Source: Alnus glutinosa | Lineage: Eukaryota; Streptophyta; Magnoliopsida; Fagales; Betulaceae | Length of the DNA stretch: 64,000 nucleotides | Assembly: GCF_958979055.1 (NCBI RefSeq) | Contig: NC_084890.1 | Span: forward strand, 32,781,116 to 32,845,115 | Reading direction: 5' to 3' | Part shown: positions 11,254-23,224 of the stretch, piece by piece | How the letters are laid out: the number at the start of each line of letters is the position of its first letter | Numbering within the stretch: the first letter of the stretch is position 1 | The notes under the pieces: model-generated | The model's input: the letters and a program-made list of their open reading frames with translations, nothing else | Databases searched by the model: none | Told to the model about the DNA's origin: nothing | Position numbers and translations under genes: made by a program

Positions 11254-11939
11254 CACACATTCATGTATGCGAGTTAAAAATATATTAGCAACTCAGTAAA
11301 TAAGCAACAAGCTATAAAGGGGATTAACAAGGGTAATATGACTCAACAATAATAAGTAGGTAAATAATATAGTAAGTGCATCTTCTAATTAATAAACAAA
11401 TATAATAAAAACCGAGGATTAGCCTAATAATAGTTTAGGATACTTAGCTAGCCTTAGGAGTGGGTTACGCGACGTGTGAGCATGCGGGTAGTCTATGTGT
11501 CATTGAGTGTAGAGTTCAATAGCATAGTCTAATGTTATTAATGTTTGCAGGATAGTGTCCGGATTGGAGTCTTTAATGGGTTCTCCAATGTAGAGTTCGA
11601 GTCATGGTCCAATGCAGCCAAGGTGAGTATTCTACTCACTGAGAAGTATTATTTTCATAAATGATGAATTGCAAAATATATATTGTTTTACAAATCTGAA
11701 CCAACTGTATGTTGATTATGAATTGTTTTGGATGATTTGAGTACTTTGGAGTATATTGAAATATTGATGATGTTTTGAACTATGAATATGATTGGTGAGT
11801 TTAGAGTGAGTATAAAGATTTAAGTTATGCAAATTGTTAAAGAAATGACATGTTGAATTGATTATGTTTTGTAAAGAAAGCATGTGTTAAAGTCATGATT
11901 ATGAAATTAAATGTATAGTATTTGAGCACGAGCATTGAG

Positions 11940-12050
11940 CATGGCACGAACAAGACCGGGGTTCAATTCTCTTAAGCATACGAACAAGACCGGGGTTCAA
12001 TTCCCTTAGGCATACGACAAGACCGGGGTTCAATTCCCTTAGGCAAACGT
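11940..12050 (+). repeat. Triplicated 34-base tandem repeat inside the 5' LTR
   Basis: Three consecutive copies contain ACAAGACCGGGGTTCAATTC followed by YCTTARGCA. Each copy includes GGTTCAATTCC, which fits the tRNA-type B-box consensus GGTTCRANYCC. Confidence 0.85.
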
Positions 12051-12104
12051 ACGACACGCATGCACAGCATTTGTTTCATGATAATTGAATTGTTTTCATG
12101 TTTT

Positions 12105-12295
12105 TGATATATAGTAGTTTTATGCTAGACGTATTAATATGCATAAGAATCTCAATGGAAAAGAGCTTATGTATGTTTCTATCGGATGGCCACACGTTTT
12201 ATATATATGGTAGTTTTGCTAGACGTATTAGTATGCATAAGAGTCTCAATGGAAAAGAACTTATGTATATTTATATCGGGTGGTTGCATGTTTTA
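12105..12295 (+). repeat. Tandem duplication of about 90 bases in the 5' LTR
   Basis: Two adjacent copies share TAGTTTT, GCTAGACGTATTA and ATGCATAAGA, then TCTCAATGGAAAAGA and TTATGTAT, with scattered substitutions. Confidence 0.8.
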
Positions 12296-13090
12296 AATGC
12301 CATTATTTTCTAAGTCTTACTAGATCAAAGGTAATATAGTAGGTGAGGATGTATGTAGTGTATCCAACAATGGAACTTCTACGTATAAGCTCAACTGCGT
12401 AGTATACTTTAAATGTTTTCTATTAGCCGGTGTTTGCTATATCAGCTATGGGGGTTTTCAAACAAAAGCTTATAAAATTGGTAGTTGTTATAGTGTACGC
12501 ATGACTAGAAATGAAAAGTTGGTTCTTTGCGAAAACTCAGTGAATAGTATACCTCTGAGGTCTTAGTGTATTTATGTATGCTAAGACGGTGGGCTCATAA
12601 TTCCACCTATACGGATGTGGCAAACCCCCACAATCGTATAGATTTTCCTTTGGCTGCAGGTACCCCGGTCGTAGGGGAGAGTGTTGTAGGTGCATTTGGG
12701 ATGATATGACCGAAGCTCGTCGCGATGGTCGTAATGGTTGGACCACAGTTGTCCACTATTTTATAGGTTTGTTTATGGCTTGTGACGCTTTGGTCACTTG
12801 TTATTGTATAAGCCATTCCTGTTGTCTAAATATGTTGAGAAGACTTAAACATATAGATGTTAAATGGCTCTGTATTGTAAATAATTTGTAATAGATGTAT
12901 AAGCTATACTTTTCACTATTCAGGTTTATGTCTCCGCTGCATAGTTAGTTATATGTTATACTCTGATTTACCCGGTGTATATATTATGGGATATATACCA
13001 TATGTTGGCTTTGGGACACATCGTCGTGCCACTGTGAGGACTCGTTTATGTTTGTATTAAAAAAAAAAAAAAACGGGTCGTCACAGCAAA

Positions 13091-13102
13091 TGGTATCAGA
13101 GC
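13091..13102 (+). other. Primer-binding site (tRNA-iMet type)
   Basis: TGGTATCAGAGC lies five bases inside the 5' LTR end. It is the standard plant retrotransposon PBS complementary to initiator methionine tRNA. Confidence 0.93.
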
Positions 13103-14613
13103 AGTTTGTTCTAGGGCTTGTTAGGAAAGCGGAAGTCTAGGTTTGTGTTAGAGTCTAAGGATAACAAGAGAGCCTTAGGATTCTAAAAGTTTTAACACAG
13201 ATAAGAAAACTTAAATATGAATTCTTGTATGCATTGCATGGATTTTGTAATGCATTCAATAGGATTTATGTTGTCTACGTAGCATAGTTCTGTGTAGACA
13301 AGTTGTGCCACTTAGACATTGACCTCTTCCTTAGTTAGGAAGTGTTGCATGCGTCTTGATAGATTTGAGTGCAACACCTCCTTTTGTCTTGTCCACGTAT
13401 GTGGAGTCGTGTAGGTAGAGGATAAACCTTTAGGTCGAAACATGCGTGGCTACTTTTGTGGTAACACTATTATAGGTAGGCCTAGGTGTCTAGTCGCTTA
13501 GTCTTTTAGAAGAGTCTGGTATGATGGTGTTAGGCTATAGGCGATGTAAGAGAGAGCCTATCGTGAGGGTAGACTAATAACCGTCATTTGAGAAGTGATG
13601 ACGTATTCTTTGGGGGCATCGAAGGAGACTCAAATATTGAAGAGCACGAGATCATTGTACGAGATCAATTCAAGGAAACTGCCTGACTACAATTAAGAGG
13701 ACAACAACATAGCGAGGAGACAATCATCTATCGAGATAACTACTCAAACGATGAGAGATGCATCCTTTAGGGGTTTGACCTGTTGATACGAGTTAGAATA
13801 ATAAAATATTAATGTTAAACAACTTAAACAAGTAGCTAAAAATAAATAAATATATAAAAAAAAAAATATAGTAGATGATAATGATAATTTTAAGATAACT
13901 TATTGTAATAAACAAGTACAATATAAAAGAATTGGTTTAAGGGAGCGATTTCTGCATAATGTATTAAACAGACATGGTTTAAATAATGGGTTTAAAACAA
14001 AAAGCTGATTTAAAAATGAACCTACACAAATTTGTGTTAAGCCACAATGATTTTAGAGTATAATTTCAAATAAAATCATCGTTTAAGTGTTGGAATTCAA
14101 AGTTATTTTGTGTGTTTAAGAGTGATACTTGAAAATAAGCACGGTATTAGGAAGGGTTCCTAAATGGATTATCCTTTAGTGTAATAAAATTGTAGTATGC
14201 TCCCGATTTAGTATAATTTATTTAGAGAAGTTGATGTTACGAGGATAAATTGAAGCATAAGGTATAAAAGAATAGGTGTAACCCACCTAAGTCTTAGTCG
14301 GAATAATGAGTTTTGAACTAAGGAGGGAAGACGTAGTGAATTAACTTAGATATGTAGTGGATGTATAAAGAGACAAGTGATATTTGTAAAGTGGTATGTA
14401 AACAAGTAACTACGAGAAGAGGTAATTAAAGATTGAAGGGCATGTAAAGTTCAAATGGATGAAGTATGGATTAGCCAAGTGTAGGTATTAGTTATAACTT
14501 TGGGGTTACGAATAGAATGCTTGGTGCTAATTGCCTTTGGGATTTAGTGGGGTAGCTTTATATAAGCGTGTTAGATCAAAAGAGCTGATTACAATTTCGA
14601 GGACGAAATTTTT
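13103..14613 (+). other. Internal region of the LTR element, no recognisable coding
   Basis: About 1.5 kb without any long reading frame or retroviral domain. This fits a non-autonomous element that would depend on proteins supplied by relatives. Confidence 0.7.
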
Positions 14614-14628
14614 ATAAGGAGGGGAGGA
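14614..14628 (+). other. Polypurine tract
   Basis: AAGGAGGGGAGGA lies directly before the 3' LTR start, in the expected place for plus-strand priming. Confidence 0.88.
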
Positions 14629-17231
14629 TGTGAAGACCAAGAAAAATTAATAGGAATTTAGCATTTGATAAATTGTATTTATTAAATAATGAGACTAATG
14701 ATTATTATTTTTATTGGATAATATTTACATTTTGGAAATATAATAAGTCTAAGATAAAACAATAGAGTTAAAATAAATAATAGAATAAGTCCTAGTGAGC
14801 AAATAATTAATTATAAGAGTAAGTTTTAATGAAATTGAAATTGATGGGCTAAATAATAGTTTATGATTGATAGAAATATTATAAAATGGGGCCTTAGTGT
14901 AATTTATATAAGTTGGAGGCTTTAAATGAAGGGGATCTCATCATTGCCACGTGTCACAACTCGATTGGCTGTGGGAGATTTCATCATCTCTTTCCAATCA
15001 CCCACAAAGTGCCACATGCCACCCTTATCATCTTTCTTTTCTCTTCTCTTCCCCCCCCCCCCCCCCCAACCAACGCACACTTTCTTCTTCTTTCTTCCTT
15101 TCTCTTCTACTTTTCTCCCTTCCCTCTGTTCTAACCACCCGAACACAGAGTGAGAGACGAGAGAGTGAGATCGGGAGATCAGAGAGAGAGTTAAGAGCAT
15201 AGAGAAGAGACTGAGAGAGCAGAGCGATTGAGAGTGTGAGAGACCGAGTAAAAGGGAGAGGTCGGGAGAGAAGGAGAGTCAGAGATCGAGAGAGAGATTG
15301 GACCTCGATCCTCCGGGGGATGACGCCGGTGAAGCAAGGTGGCGCCGACGAGACCAGAGAACGCCGGCGACGCGATCTCCGGTGAGCCTGTGACCCATAT
15401 GGGTGTGAAACCTGTGCAACCCGTGACCCAGTGATCCACGACCCGTGAAACCCGACCCTCTAGAACCAGTTTTCCGGCGATTTCGAGATGATTTCCGGCG
15501 ACTCCAGGGTATTTTCGGCGAAGACCCACTGAACCACGAAGACCCATAACCCGAAAGGCCCAGAGACCCGATCCTCCCTGTGTGGTTTTCCGGTGAGTCC
15601 TCCGACGAACCAGAGTTGATTTCCGGTGGTTCTTGAGCTCCATTTATTAGGTAATTTTCAAGTGAATTCTTGAATGATCTTAAGCGTTTTGGATTTATAA
15701 AATGAAATTTTAGGGTTTTTATGGGTTATTGTTTGTGGTTATAATTTTAGGGTAACGATAAACGAAAATAGAAATTGATTTGGGATTTGTTGAGAAACCT
15801 AGGGTTTTATTGTGATTTGTCTATATTTTTGGAATAACCGAATGGTTATTGGTGTTATACTGAATGGATATTTGGGGTTTAGGGGTTTGATTGTGTTAGA
15901 TTTCTTGTTGGCTTTGATGGTGGTATGACAGGGTATGGATTTCGGTTTTGGTAGCTTTAGTTGGTTGATTAGCATTGGTGATGTTGATTTTGGAGGCTTT
16001 TGTTGGCTATGGACCATTGGTTATTAATGGAGGATTTGTAATATTATTTTGATGGAAATCCAAATTTAGGGTTTGATTTAGGGCATATGTGTATGAGTTG
16101 TGACTTAGGTTGGATTCCTTACTTGTATGGATATGTTGATTATGCATTTGTAATGGGCTTTGGTGAAATTCGAATATGGTTTTGGGATGGTAAATTGATG
16201 ATTATATTACCTTATGATTAATGCTTTATTGTATGTTGTTAATGTTAGATTGTAAATTGATTTTTAGGAGTGTTCTTGGTTGAACCTAAATATGGGTTGG
16301 ATTGGTAACTTGATGATATTAGTTTAGGATTAATTGTTAAGGGTTAAGGTTAATGCTCGTGATAGAATTATGGATGTAGTTCTATATGGTGTCTAATGTT
16401 TATGGTTGATCCTTAGTAGGCCTTAACGACTATGGCTCATTGTATGTAAAGGGGGGGTTTTGATTGATCTTGATGTAAGGTTATGGATGAGTATCACGTG
16501 TTGAATGAACTATGGCTTGGAGAGGTTATAAAGGGTTGAATATGGTAGAATTAGAATATGAGCTTAGGTGTTTAATTTCCTATAAAGAATGAGTCTTTGG
16601 ATAATGTAATTTTAGTTATGTTAACTTATTATGGATAGTTGATTTGATATTGGTTTTATGACTAATAGAGGAGTTGGTTTTAATACAAAAATGAGGATTT
16701 CAAAGTATTTGTGGAGGAGTTCCGTAGTGGGAGGCTAGATGATGTTTGCATTAGGCTATTGATCTTTCTAATGAGATGAGGTTTTGGAGTATTTTTAAAG
16801 GGGAAATACGGTTGAAATTGAGAATAGGATGTTGGGGTGTCTAATAGAATGGTAATGAAATGGGTAAAATGAAGAATTAGTAAAGCGTAACAAGGAAATA
16901 AATGGAATACATAATGATTATAGCTTAAGGGACATAACTTATATAAGGAACTACTAAACCAACCTTATGTTGAGAAGACTTAAACATATAGATGTTCAAT
17001 GGCTCTGTATTGTAAATAATTTGTAATAGATGTATAAGCTATACTTTTCACTATTCAGGTTTATGTCTTCGCTGCATAGTTAGTTATATGTTATACTCTG
17101 ATTTACCCGGTGTATATATTATGGGATATATACCATATGTTGGCTTTGCGACACATCGTCGTGCCACTGTGAGGACTTGTTTATGTTTGTATTAAAAATA
17201 AAAAAATAAAAATAAAAAACGGGTCGTCACA
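14629..17231 (+). repeat. 3' LTR (2.60 kb)
   Basis: It begins and ends with the same motifs as the 5' LTR and matches it closely over its whole length, but is shorter overall. It is followed by target duplication GTGAA at 17232-17236. Confidence 0.9.
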
Positions 17232-17236
17232 GTGAA

Positions 17237-18079
17237 CCATTGATGTGATATTTTGTAATTCTTAGATTTAAATCTGCAAAGAAGACGAGAACAGGAAAAT
17301 GACAAAAATTATATTAAAACTAAAATGTAATTATATTTGTAAGTCGTCTTGCATCAGCCTCCCTCTTATTTTGGCCTTGTTCTTGACATTATTGTGATCA
17401 ATATTAGCCTTTAATTTATTGTAATTTATTGTGATATATCCTATCGTTCGCATCTGCTTCGGTTGCTCTTAATAGTCAAAAGTTCTACTTGTGTTTCAGG
17501 GAATTGCACTACTTCACATGATTTCAAATCAAACAGAGAGATTCATTTCGTGGTCAGATGTATATGTGATTTATATTTTATCATACTATTTTTTTTTAAA
17601 AAAAATAATAACAAATTGCTTAACACCGTTCATTTACATGCCATTAAATGCAAGAAAATAAAATTTTTAATAATAAAATGACTACTCTCAATTCTAAGTA
17701 AAATGAAAAAATTCTATTTTTTAATAATATGGGCCAATGACCCATGGGAGCCAGGAATTGGGCAATTGTGGACCCTGGACCTGGGCTTCTCCAAATCAAC
17801 AATCTTATTTAAATTTGCGAAACTTGTATTATTAGTCTTTATGGTTGACATAAATTACAAATCACTGCATATAATATCAAAATTAATTCTGGAATTTTTG
17901 TGGTTGACCTAATTTACAAATCGTTCTTTAGAGTCAAATTTCGTTACGCACCACTCAGCACCAATAAAATGTCGACATGTATCAGTCTTAATAAAAAGAT
18001 ATAAATATATAAAACTTAAAAAAATTATTTAAAAAAAATTGAGAAAAAAATGAGAGTGGCCGCCCGCCACCCAAGAGAT
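17237..18079. other. Spacer with nothing recognised
   Basis: AT-rich sequence. The part from about 17940 to 18075 (CACCACTCAGCACC, later GTGGCCGCCCGCCACCC) resembles half of a foldback element with a GC-rich core, but no second arm is visible. Confidence 0.4.
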
Positions 18080-19133
18080 GGATGGCATTTCTGACACTGT
18101 TCCGCCTAGCTTTTAGAATTCTTGATAAACTATCAGCCATATTTGTGTTTGTCCAATAACAGACTATAGGGGAAGGTACCAATCACTCGATCTCATCGTC
18201 TAGTATTTTTTCTTAATTTGAGTTCCAACAATATAGAGGGTCCACTCCCACTTTATTTTACAAATGTAGGCATCTTATATATATCTTCAAAAAAAATATG
18301 TTTTCTGGTCCTGTACCCGAAACCATAGGTGAGCTCTTGCCTAGATTAATGTTCTTGGACCTCTCTTCAAATTCTATTAGGGGCAGGATTCCTCATTCTA
18401 TTGGAATGTTACAGAAATTGAAAGTTCTTGATTTGAGAAACAACTACTAGCTTGTCTGGGAAACTCCCTCCTCAATGGCAAGATTTGAAGTAGAGAATAC
18501 GCGTATAATTCAACTATTTCTCGTCTATTCCTTAGACCTCTCAAGTAATAATCTATTAAGAGAAATACTTGATAATATAACAAGGCTCGTAACATTAATT
18601 GGTCAACATGAATCTATCAATGAACCATTTGATAAGGAAAAGTTTCTAAAAAAATTGTAGATTTGTCCATGTTAGAATTGCTTGATCTTTCAAGAAACGA
18701 ACATTTTGGTCTTATTCCTGAAAGCTTGTTTTCTTTAAATTTCTTAAGTTATTTGAACTTGTTATTCAATAACTTGTTTGAAAAAAAAATTCCATTTGGG
18801 AATTAACTACAGACGCTCGGCTCGTCCCGCTATCAAGGTAACATCTTACTTTGCGGACCTCCACTTCCAACAAAGTGCCCAGGAGATGAAATCGATCCAA
18901 AATCAACATCAAATGGTGGCAATGATGGCAAGGAAACTGAGTCACTACGTTTCTATATTAGCATGGCAGTTGGTTATATTTTGAGATTTTGGGGAGTTTG
19001 CGGCACATTAATTAATTGTCCAAACATCATGGAGGCATGCTTACTTTCAGCAGAAAATTTGAAAGACAGAATTGCTATTCTTGTTATGTTCAAAGTTGTT
19101 CCTTGGCAAAAGAAGGTCAAGTTGGAGAGAAGT
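18080..19133 (+). pseudogene. RLP pseudogene 2
   Basis: It starts with a diverged remnant of the GISDTIPHGLWKS segment, keeping the spacing seen in the intact gene (about 130 bases to the DLSSN motif at 18215). It then continues through several LRRs, skips the repeats between the HWKDL-like part (18480) and the LRR after the island (18530), and ends with recognisable LCGPP, membrane (SMAVGYILRFWGVCGTL-like) and basic tail sequence. Many stops and frame changes interrupt it, including TAG at about 18447 and shifts around 18660 and 18990. The following 100 bases match the 3' UTR of the intact copies. Confidence 0.87.
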
Positions 19134-19560
19134 TGAGGCAAATGGACAACGGAGCTTTCTTTATTAATTAATATGCATCATTATGTAATGTTATAAGTTT
19201 TTGTTGTTGCTGTATAATAATATATATCCAATCTTCCTATGCAGAGGTTTTATATATAGGTAAAATTTTAACAAAGCCTCTTGAACTAATTAATAGTCGA
19301 TTTTAAAATAACTCACTGAATTTTTAAGTGTGCTGATATGATCCATTAAATTATCAAAGTGTGTAACAAAATGCCATTTATTTTATTATATTCCTATAAT
19401 ACGCTTATTCTTTGAAAAATTAAAATAAAATAAAAAATAAAAAATAAAACAAAAAATTAAAGAAATTAAAAAAGAACTATTAATATAAAACTAAAAAGTT
19501 AAATAAATTAAAAACTTAGAACAATTTTAATTAAAAAAACAAAAAAAAAAACAAAAGGGT
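19134..19560. other. RLP 3' flank, then AT-rich spacer
   Basis: Homology to the 3' UTR of the intact RLPs runs to about 19240. After this comes a stretch resembling one end of a foldback element (CCTCTTGAACTAATTAATAG), without an identified partner arm. Confidence 0.45.
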
Positions 19561-19765
19561 GGCAATTGGTTGGGGGAGGCTTGCGAGCTAGCCACTAGAG
19601 GTGGGGCCATGGTTTGGGCCACCCCTAGTAGTGTCTCTAGGTTGGCGTGCACCATCGCCAGCCCATGGAGGTGACTGCGGGCTACCCCCGACCACCTCTA
19701 GAGGCCACCTTGATCGACCACTTGGGGTGGCTTGAAGGTCACCCCACCCACTTCTCGAGGTCGTT
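19560..19765. repeat. GC-rich GGTGGC/CCACC core sequence
   Basis: This 200-base island is rich in GGGTGGC, CCACCCC and GCCACC and is flanked by very AT-rich DNA. The same style of core occurs inside the foldback elements at 48196-48697 and 50612-51932, so this is probably the centre of another, decayed element. Confidence 0.45.
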
Positions 19766-20430
19766 TCACTTACAAAAACGACTTTAAATTTAAATTTAGT
19801 GTGTTTGGGGAACCAAACAACATTAATTATATTTATATATATATATATATATATATATTGGAAAATAAAACCCTTCTTTCCCCCTTATTCCTCCCACCTT
19901 CTCATTCTTGTTTTTTTTTTTGCACAACTCAAAAGAGATCCAGAGAGATTCAGTTCGAGAGAGGAGAAGGGGAAAAAAAAAAAAGGTTTTTTGGCCATGG
20001 GTTCTATTGGATAAAATTCAAAGCTTCCCTTTGCATTTTCTTGATACCCATTGTTGATAGAGCACGAAAATCATGTGATTGATTTAGGTTTTAGGTTAAA
20101 ATGTGAATGTTTAAATTCATTATGCTTGAAATTAGCTTTCCTACATAATTAATGTTCGGGGTTTTTATTGTTTCATGGATTTTAAACTTTTTTTTAACCC
20201 ATCCACATAATTCCCGTGTACCCAGGGCAGAAAGTGCGCTACGCTCCAGACTCCATTGAAATTTTTGTAATTTTTTTTAATTATTTTATCCATATTGGAG
20301 TTGTTTTGCAGCTAATGTTGGAGTTGTTTTACTGTTCAAACGTCTAAAAATTACTTTTTTTTTCCTTTCTTTCTTCTTTGTTTGGGTTTTTTATTTTTTT
20401 TTTATTTTTTTTATTTTTTTTTTGTAATCA
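19766..20430. other. Leader-like spacer
   Basis: It contains an (AT)n run near 19832-19858, CT-rich and GA-rich tracts resembling a 5' leader (19860-19980), and long T-tracts near 20360-20423. No gene is identifiable. Confidence 0.3.
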
Positions 20431-20595
20431 GAGATGATTTATTTCCAGTCCTAGACCGTGGAACATCTCCCTATAGGAACGCGAACGGTCCAGCTCATCA
20501 GCTCGCCAAGCTGGCTATTACTCATGTTATATCTCAAATTTGGGTTGATTACCATCCTGAATGTATTGCATCAATTGTACTTGCAGAGCAAGTTT
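20431..20595 (+). pseudogene. RNase H-like (RVT_3-type) C-terminal fragment
   Basis: The frame contains SPYRNANGPAHQLAKLAI, then W, then HPECIASIVLAEQ. The RxxN..AHxLAKxA pattern followed by W and P-x-C-I is characteristic of the end of plant RNase H-like domains found in non-LTR elements and in RNase H genes derived from them. It is preceded by a splice-acceptor-like TTTTGTAATCAG. Only about 45 residues are recognisable and the catalytic N-terminal part is absent. It is either a LINE scrap or an exon of a lost gene. Confidence 0.5.
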
Positions 20596-20779
20596 CCTTT
20601 TTATTAATAAGATTGAGATGATTTTTTTTTAAAAAAAATAAAAATATATGAAGAGAAGAGATGATTCTTACACACTCATGATCAATGATTACTACTGTGT
20701 TAAGACTTTTTATGGTTTATTACTTGATTATATGGTGTTTCCCAATACCCATTTGTTAACACATTTCATTACATTAATT

Positions 20780-23075
20780 TGCGTGTAGACGACTCCAAGC
20801 GTTGAGTCTATGCATCGAGATAAACTTTCAATTCCCAAGCGGACGGCTTCTTTATTTCCAAAGTAGATTTGTCTTTTGGCTTCATTGAGAATGAATCAAG
20901 AGAGCAGTGGATAAGTCGTATCAAAACATTAAAATAAAATATGAGTTATATATGTAAGCTTTATTGATTATCACTTGCAAGCAAATTGACACAATGAGGT
21001 CCTACGTAGAATTTAACAAGCAATTTGCATGAAGATGACTTGAAGGGAGGAGGAATCTTGGTATTGAGATAAAGATTCCAAACCCATGTTTAGGTTTGCC
21101 TTTTTTGGATTTATTCTTAGTCAGTCAAGAAAAACTTGGCTACATGATTATTGACTTTAATTAGGGACTCATGCATGTGGAATTTAACAAGCAATTTGTT
21201 GGATTTATAGCAAATGTTAAATCTTCTTTATTTCTCGGGTTCTACTTTTCTTGGATTTATTTTAAGTCAGTCAAGAAAGTAGCCGGATATCTTCATGAAA
21301 AGTCCTCGATCACTGCTTTCATTATTGATCACAACCTCATATAAAATATATGGAAAAAATACACATAGCTCTCTCAAACTACCATTTCATTATCAGTGTA
21401 CTCCTCAAACTACCAATTATGTTAATGTTCACTCCTTAAATTACTAAAAAAAATGTCAATGTTCCTCTAATAACAAAAATACCCTTCATAAAATTATTAA
21501 AATAAAATAAAAACTAAAAAAATTATTAAAAAAATATAAAATAACAAAAAATTGATAATAAAAATTAAAAATTAAAAATGAAAAATTGTTTTTTGTTTTT
21601 TTTTTCTCGTTTGTTTATTTATTTATTTTTTTAAAAAAAAATCTTTATTTTTTGTTTTTTTAATTTTTTCGATTTTAATAAAAAATAATTTTTTGTTTTT
21701 TTGTTTTTTTTTTTTTTTATTTTTTTATTTTTTAGTATTAGTTTTTTTATTTTTTGAATTTATAAGGACATTTTTGTCTTATTTTAAAAAAAATTTAGGG
21801 TTATTTTTGTCTTTTTGTTGGCATTAGGGTGGACATTGACATTTTCTAGTAGTTTGAGAAGGAACATTGACACAATTGGTAGTTTGTGGGGTACATTAAC
21901 AATTGAGTTGTAGTTTGAGAGGGATATGTGTACTTTTTCAAAATATAAACATGATTAGTAGCTCTTAGAATTATTGACTTAACATGTTTAGATATAATTT
22001 TATCTTGAAAGCTGAAACTCAACCATTTAATCGATAACAATTAATGTAAAATCACATATATTTATTAAGGCTTGGGCTTGAACGATTTTCGAACTGGCCG
22101 GGTGATTTTAAAAAATATAAGTTGAAAGCACTGTTGTTATTGAAATCGTTGCTTGGTTACTGTAAAGGTGGAAGCATTCGAACGTTTAAAAATAAAAAAT
22201 AAAATAAAATAAAGGGCGGATTGTAAATCTCTTCTCTCTCTCTCTCTCTCTCATAATTTTGTATTTTTCTACTTGATATTCAAAAGTTTCTAAACTGATG
22301 AGAAGTCCCAATTTTTTTTTTAAAGAGATTCACATAAGTAAACCCACAGTATTTTTTTAATAGGTGGAATTGTTAAAAAATAAAAAAAAATAAAAAAATC
22401 TGCCAAATATTTAAAAAATTCTTGACATATTTACAAATTTGAATGGAAACAATACGTCCGTCGCATATATAGACTATGATTGCATGAATGAGTAATGCTA
22501 AATCTCTTCAATTTTTATTTTTTTTAATAAAAACTGATAAATACTGTCACATTAACCCAAACTTAAATAAAATAAAAGAATAATATATAGCATTAATCTT
22601 GCATGACTATCAAATTAAAGGAATCAATCAACAAACAATATTATATTAGATCTTCTGATCACACGCGTGTCATCTTTATGTACACTTGTGATTGATTATC
22701 ACTTGCAAATATATATGAGGGGACCATGTGGAATTTAACAGGCCACCAATTTGCACATTGAATGCACATTGAAGACTCCAAGTGTACGTGGTTCTTTGCA
22801 TTCACACAAACTTCTAAATCCAATGTGCACGGCACAAAGGTAACAATCATCTTTGCATTGACATAAAATTCCAAACTCAAAGTGGACGGAACAACTTCTT
22901 TATTTCTTTTTTATTATTATTATCATTATTATTTATACTCTCCATCAGTTAGTCATGTCATGAATGGTACTTGGAAAGTTCTTAATTAGCATATAAGGAT
23001 TCTCTCAATTTGAAATGAATCTATTTTATAGTCATGATTAAAAGTTGATGCATTTAACGTTGTATATAATTTTAC
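20780..23075 (+). repeat. RLP upstream duplication, unit A
   Basis: This block contains GACTCCAAGCGTTGAGTCTA (20793), the GACTTGAAGGGAGGAGG motif (about 21040) and ATTCCAAACTCAAAGTGGAC (about 22868). From 20934 it is repeated in the same order at 23230-24280 with small differences. A MITE (21351-21940) interrupts this unit only. No coding sequence was found in it. Confidence 0.75.
21351..21940. mobile_element. Foldback MITE with an empty paralogous site
   Basis: The left end TGGAAAAAATACACATAG and the right end (complement TGAAAAAGTACACATATC) form inverted arms. The arms continue through CTCAAACTACCA and TAATGTTCA-type motifs into an A- and T-rich centre. The flanks repeat AAATATA (21344-21350 and 21941-21947). 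The duplicated block at 23697-23704 has one AAAATATA and no insert, which fixes the borders and shows that the insertion came after the duplication. Confidence 0.9.
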
Positions 23076-23224
23076 ATTAAAAAAAAAAAAAAAAAAAAAA
23101 ACTTGTAAAAATTGAAGGGGTTGAACCAATCCTATCCTCTTCTCTTTTTTTTTTTCTTCTTCTTTTTTTTTCTTAAAAAAAATAAAAATCTTATTTTTAG
23201 GGATGTAATTGAGATTTTCAGACT

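Larger units (their letters stand above)
8825..13085 (+). repeat. 5' LTR (4.26 kb)
   Basis: It starts TGTGAAGACC and ends GGGTCGTCACA. A TATA-like TTATATAAGT lies near 9099 and is followed by a C-tract and a GA-rich, GC-rich leader, as expected for the LTR promoter and R/U5 start. An (AT)n run lies at about 11207-11252. The LTR is larger than the entire internal region. Confidence 0.9.
8825..17231 (+). mobile_element. Non-autonomous LTR retrotransposon (Ty3/Gypsy-like), both LTRs present
   Basis: The element has long terminal repeats that begin TGTGAAGACC and end GTCGTCACA, a primer-binding site matching the 3' end of initiator Met tRNA, a purine-rich tract before the right LTR, and 5-bp target duplications. 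The two LTRs differ by roughly 1% by eye where they align, which suggests a young insertion, and they differ in length. The internal part is only about 1.5 kb and shows no gag or pol reading frame, so this is a broken or non-autonomous (LARD-like) copy. Assignment to Ty3/Gypsy rests on the PBS type and the GAGGACGAAATTTTTATAAG context before the PPT, which is typical of long-LTR chromoviruses; this is inference. Confidence 0.9.

Noticed and set aside
11940-12050. CRISPR-like array or tRNA gene cluster
   Set aside because: The repeats are contiguous with no unique spacers, in a plant LTR, and only a B-box-like part of a tRNA is present; no cloverleaf can be drawn.
12537-12816. Short frames in the 5' LTR
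   Set aside because: Noncoding LTR sequence without motif support.
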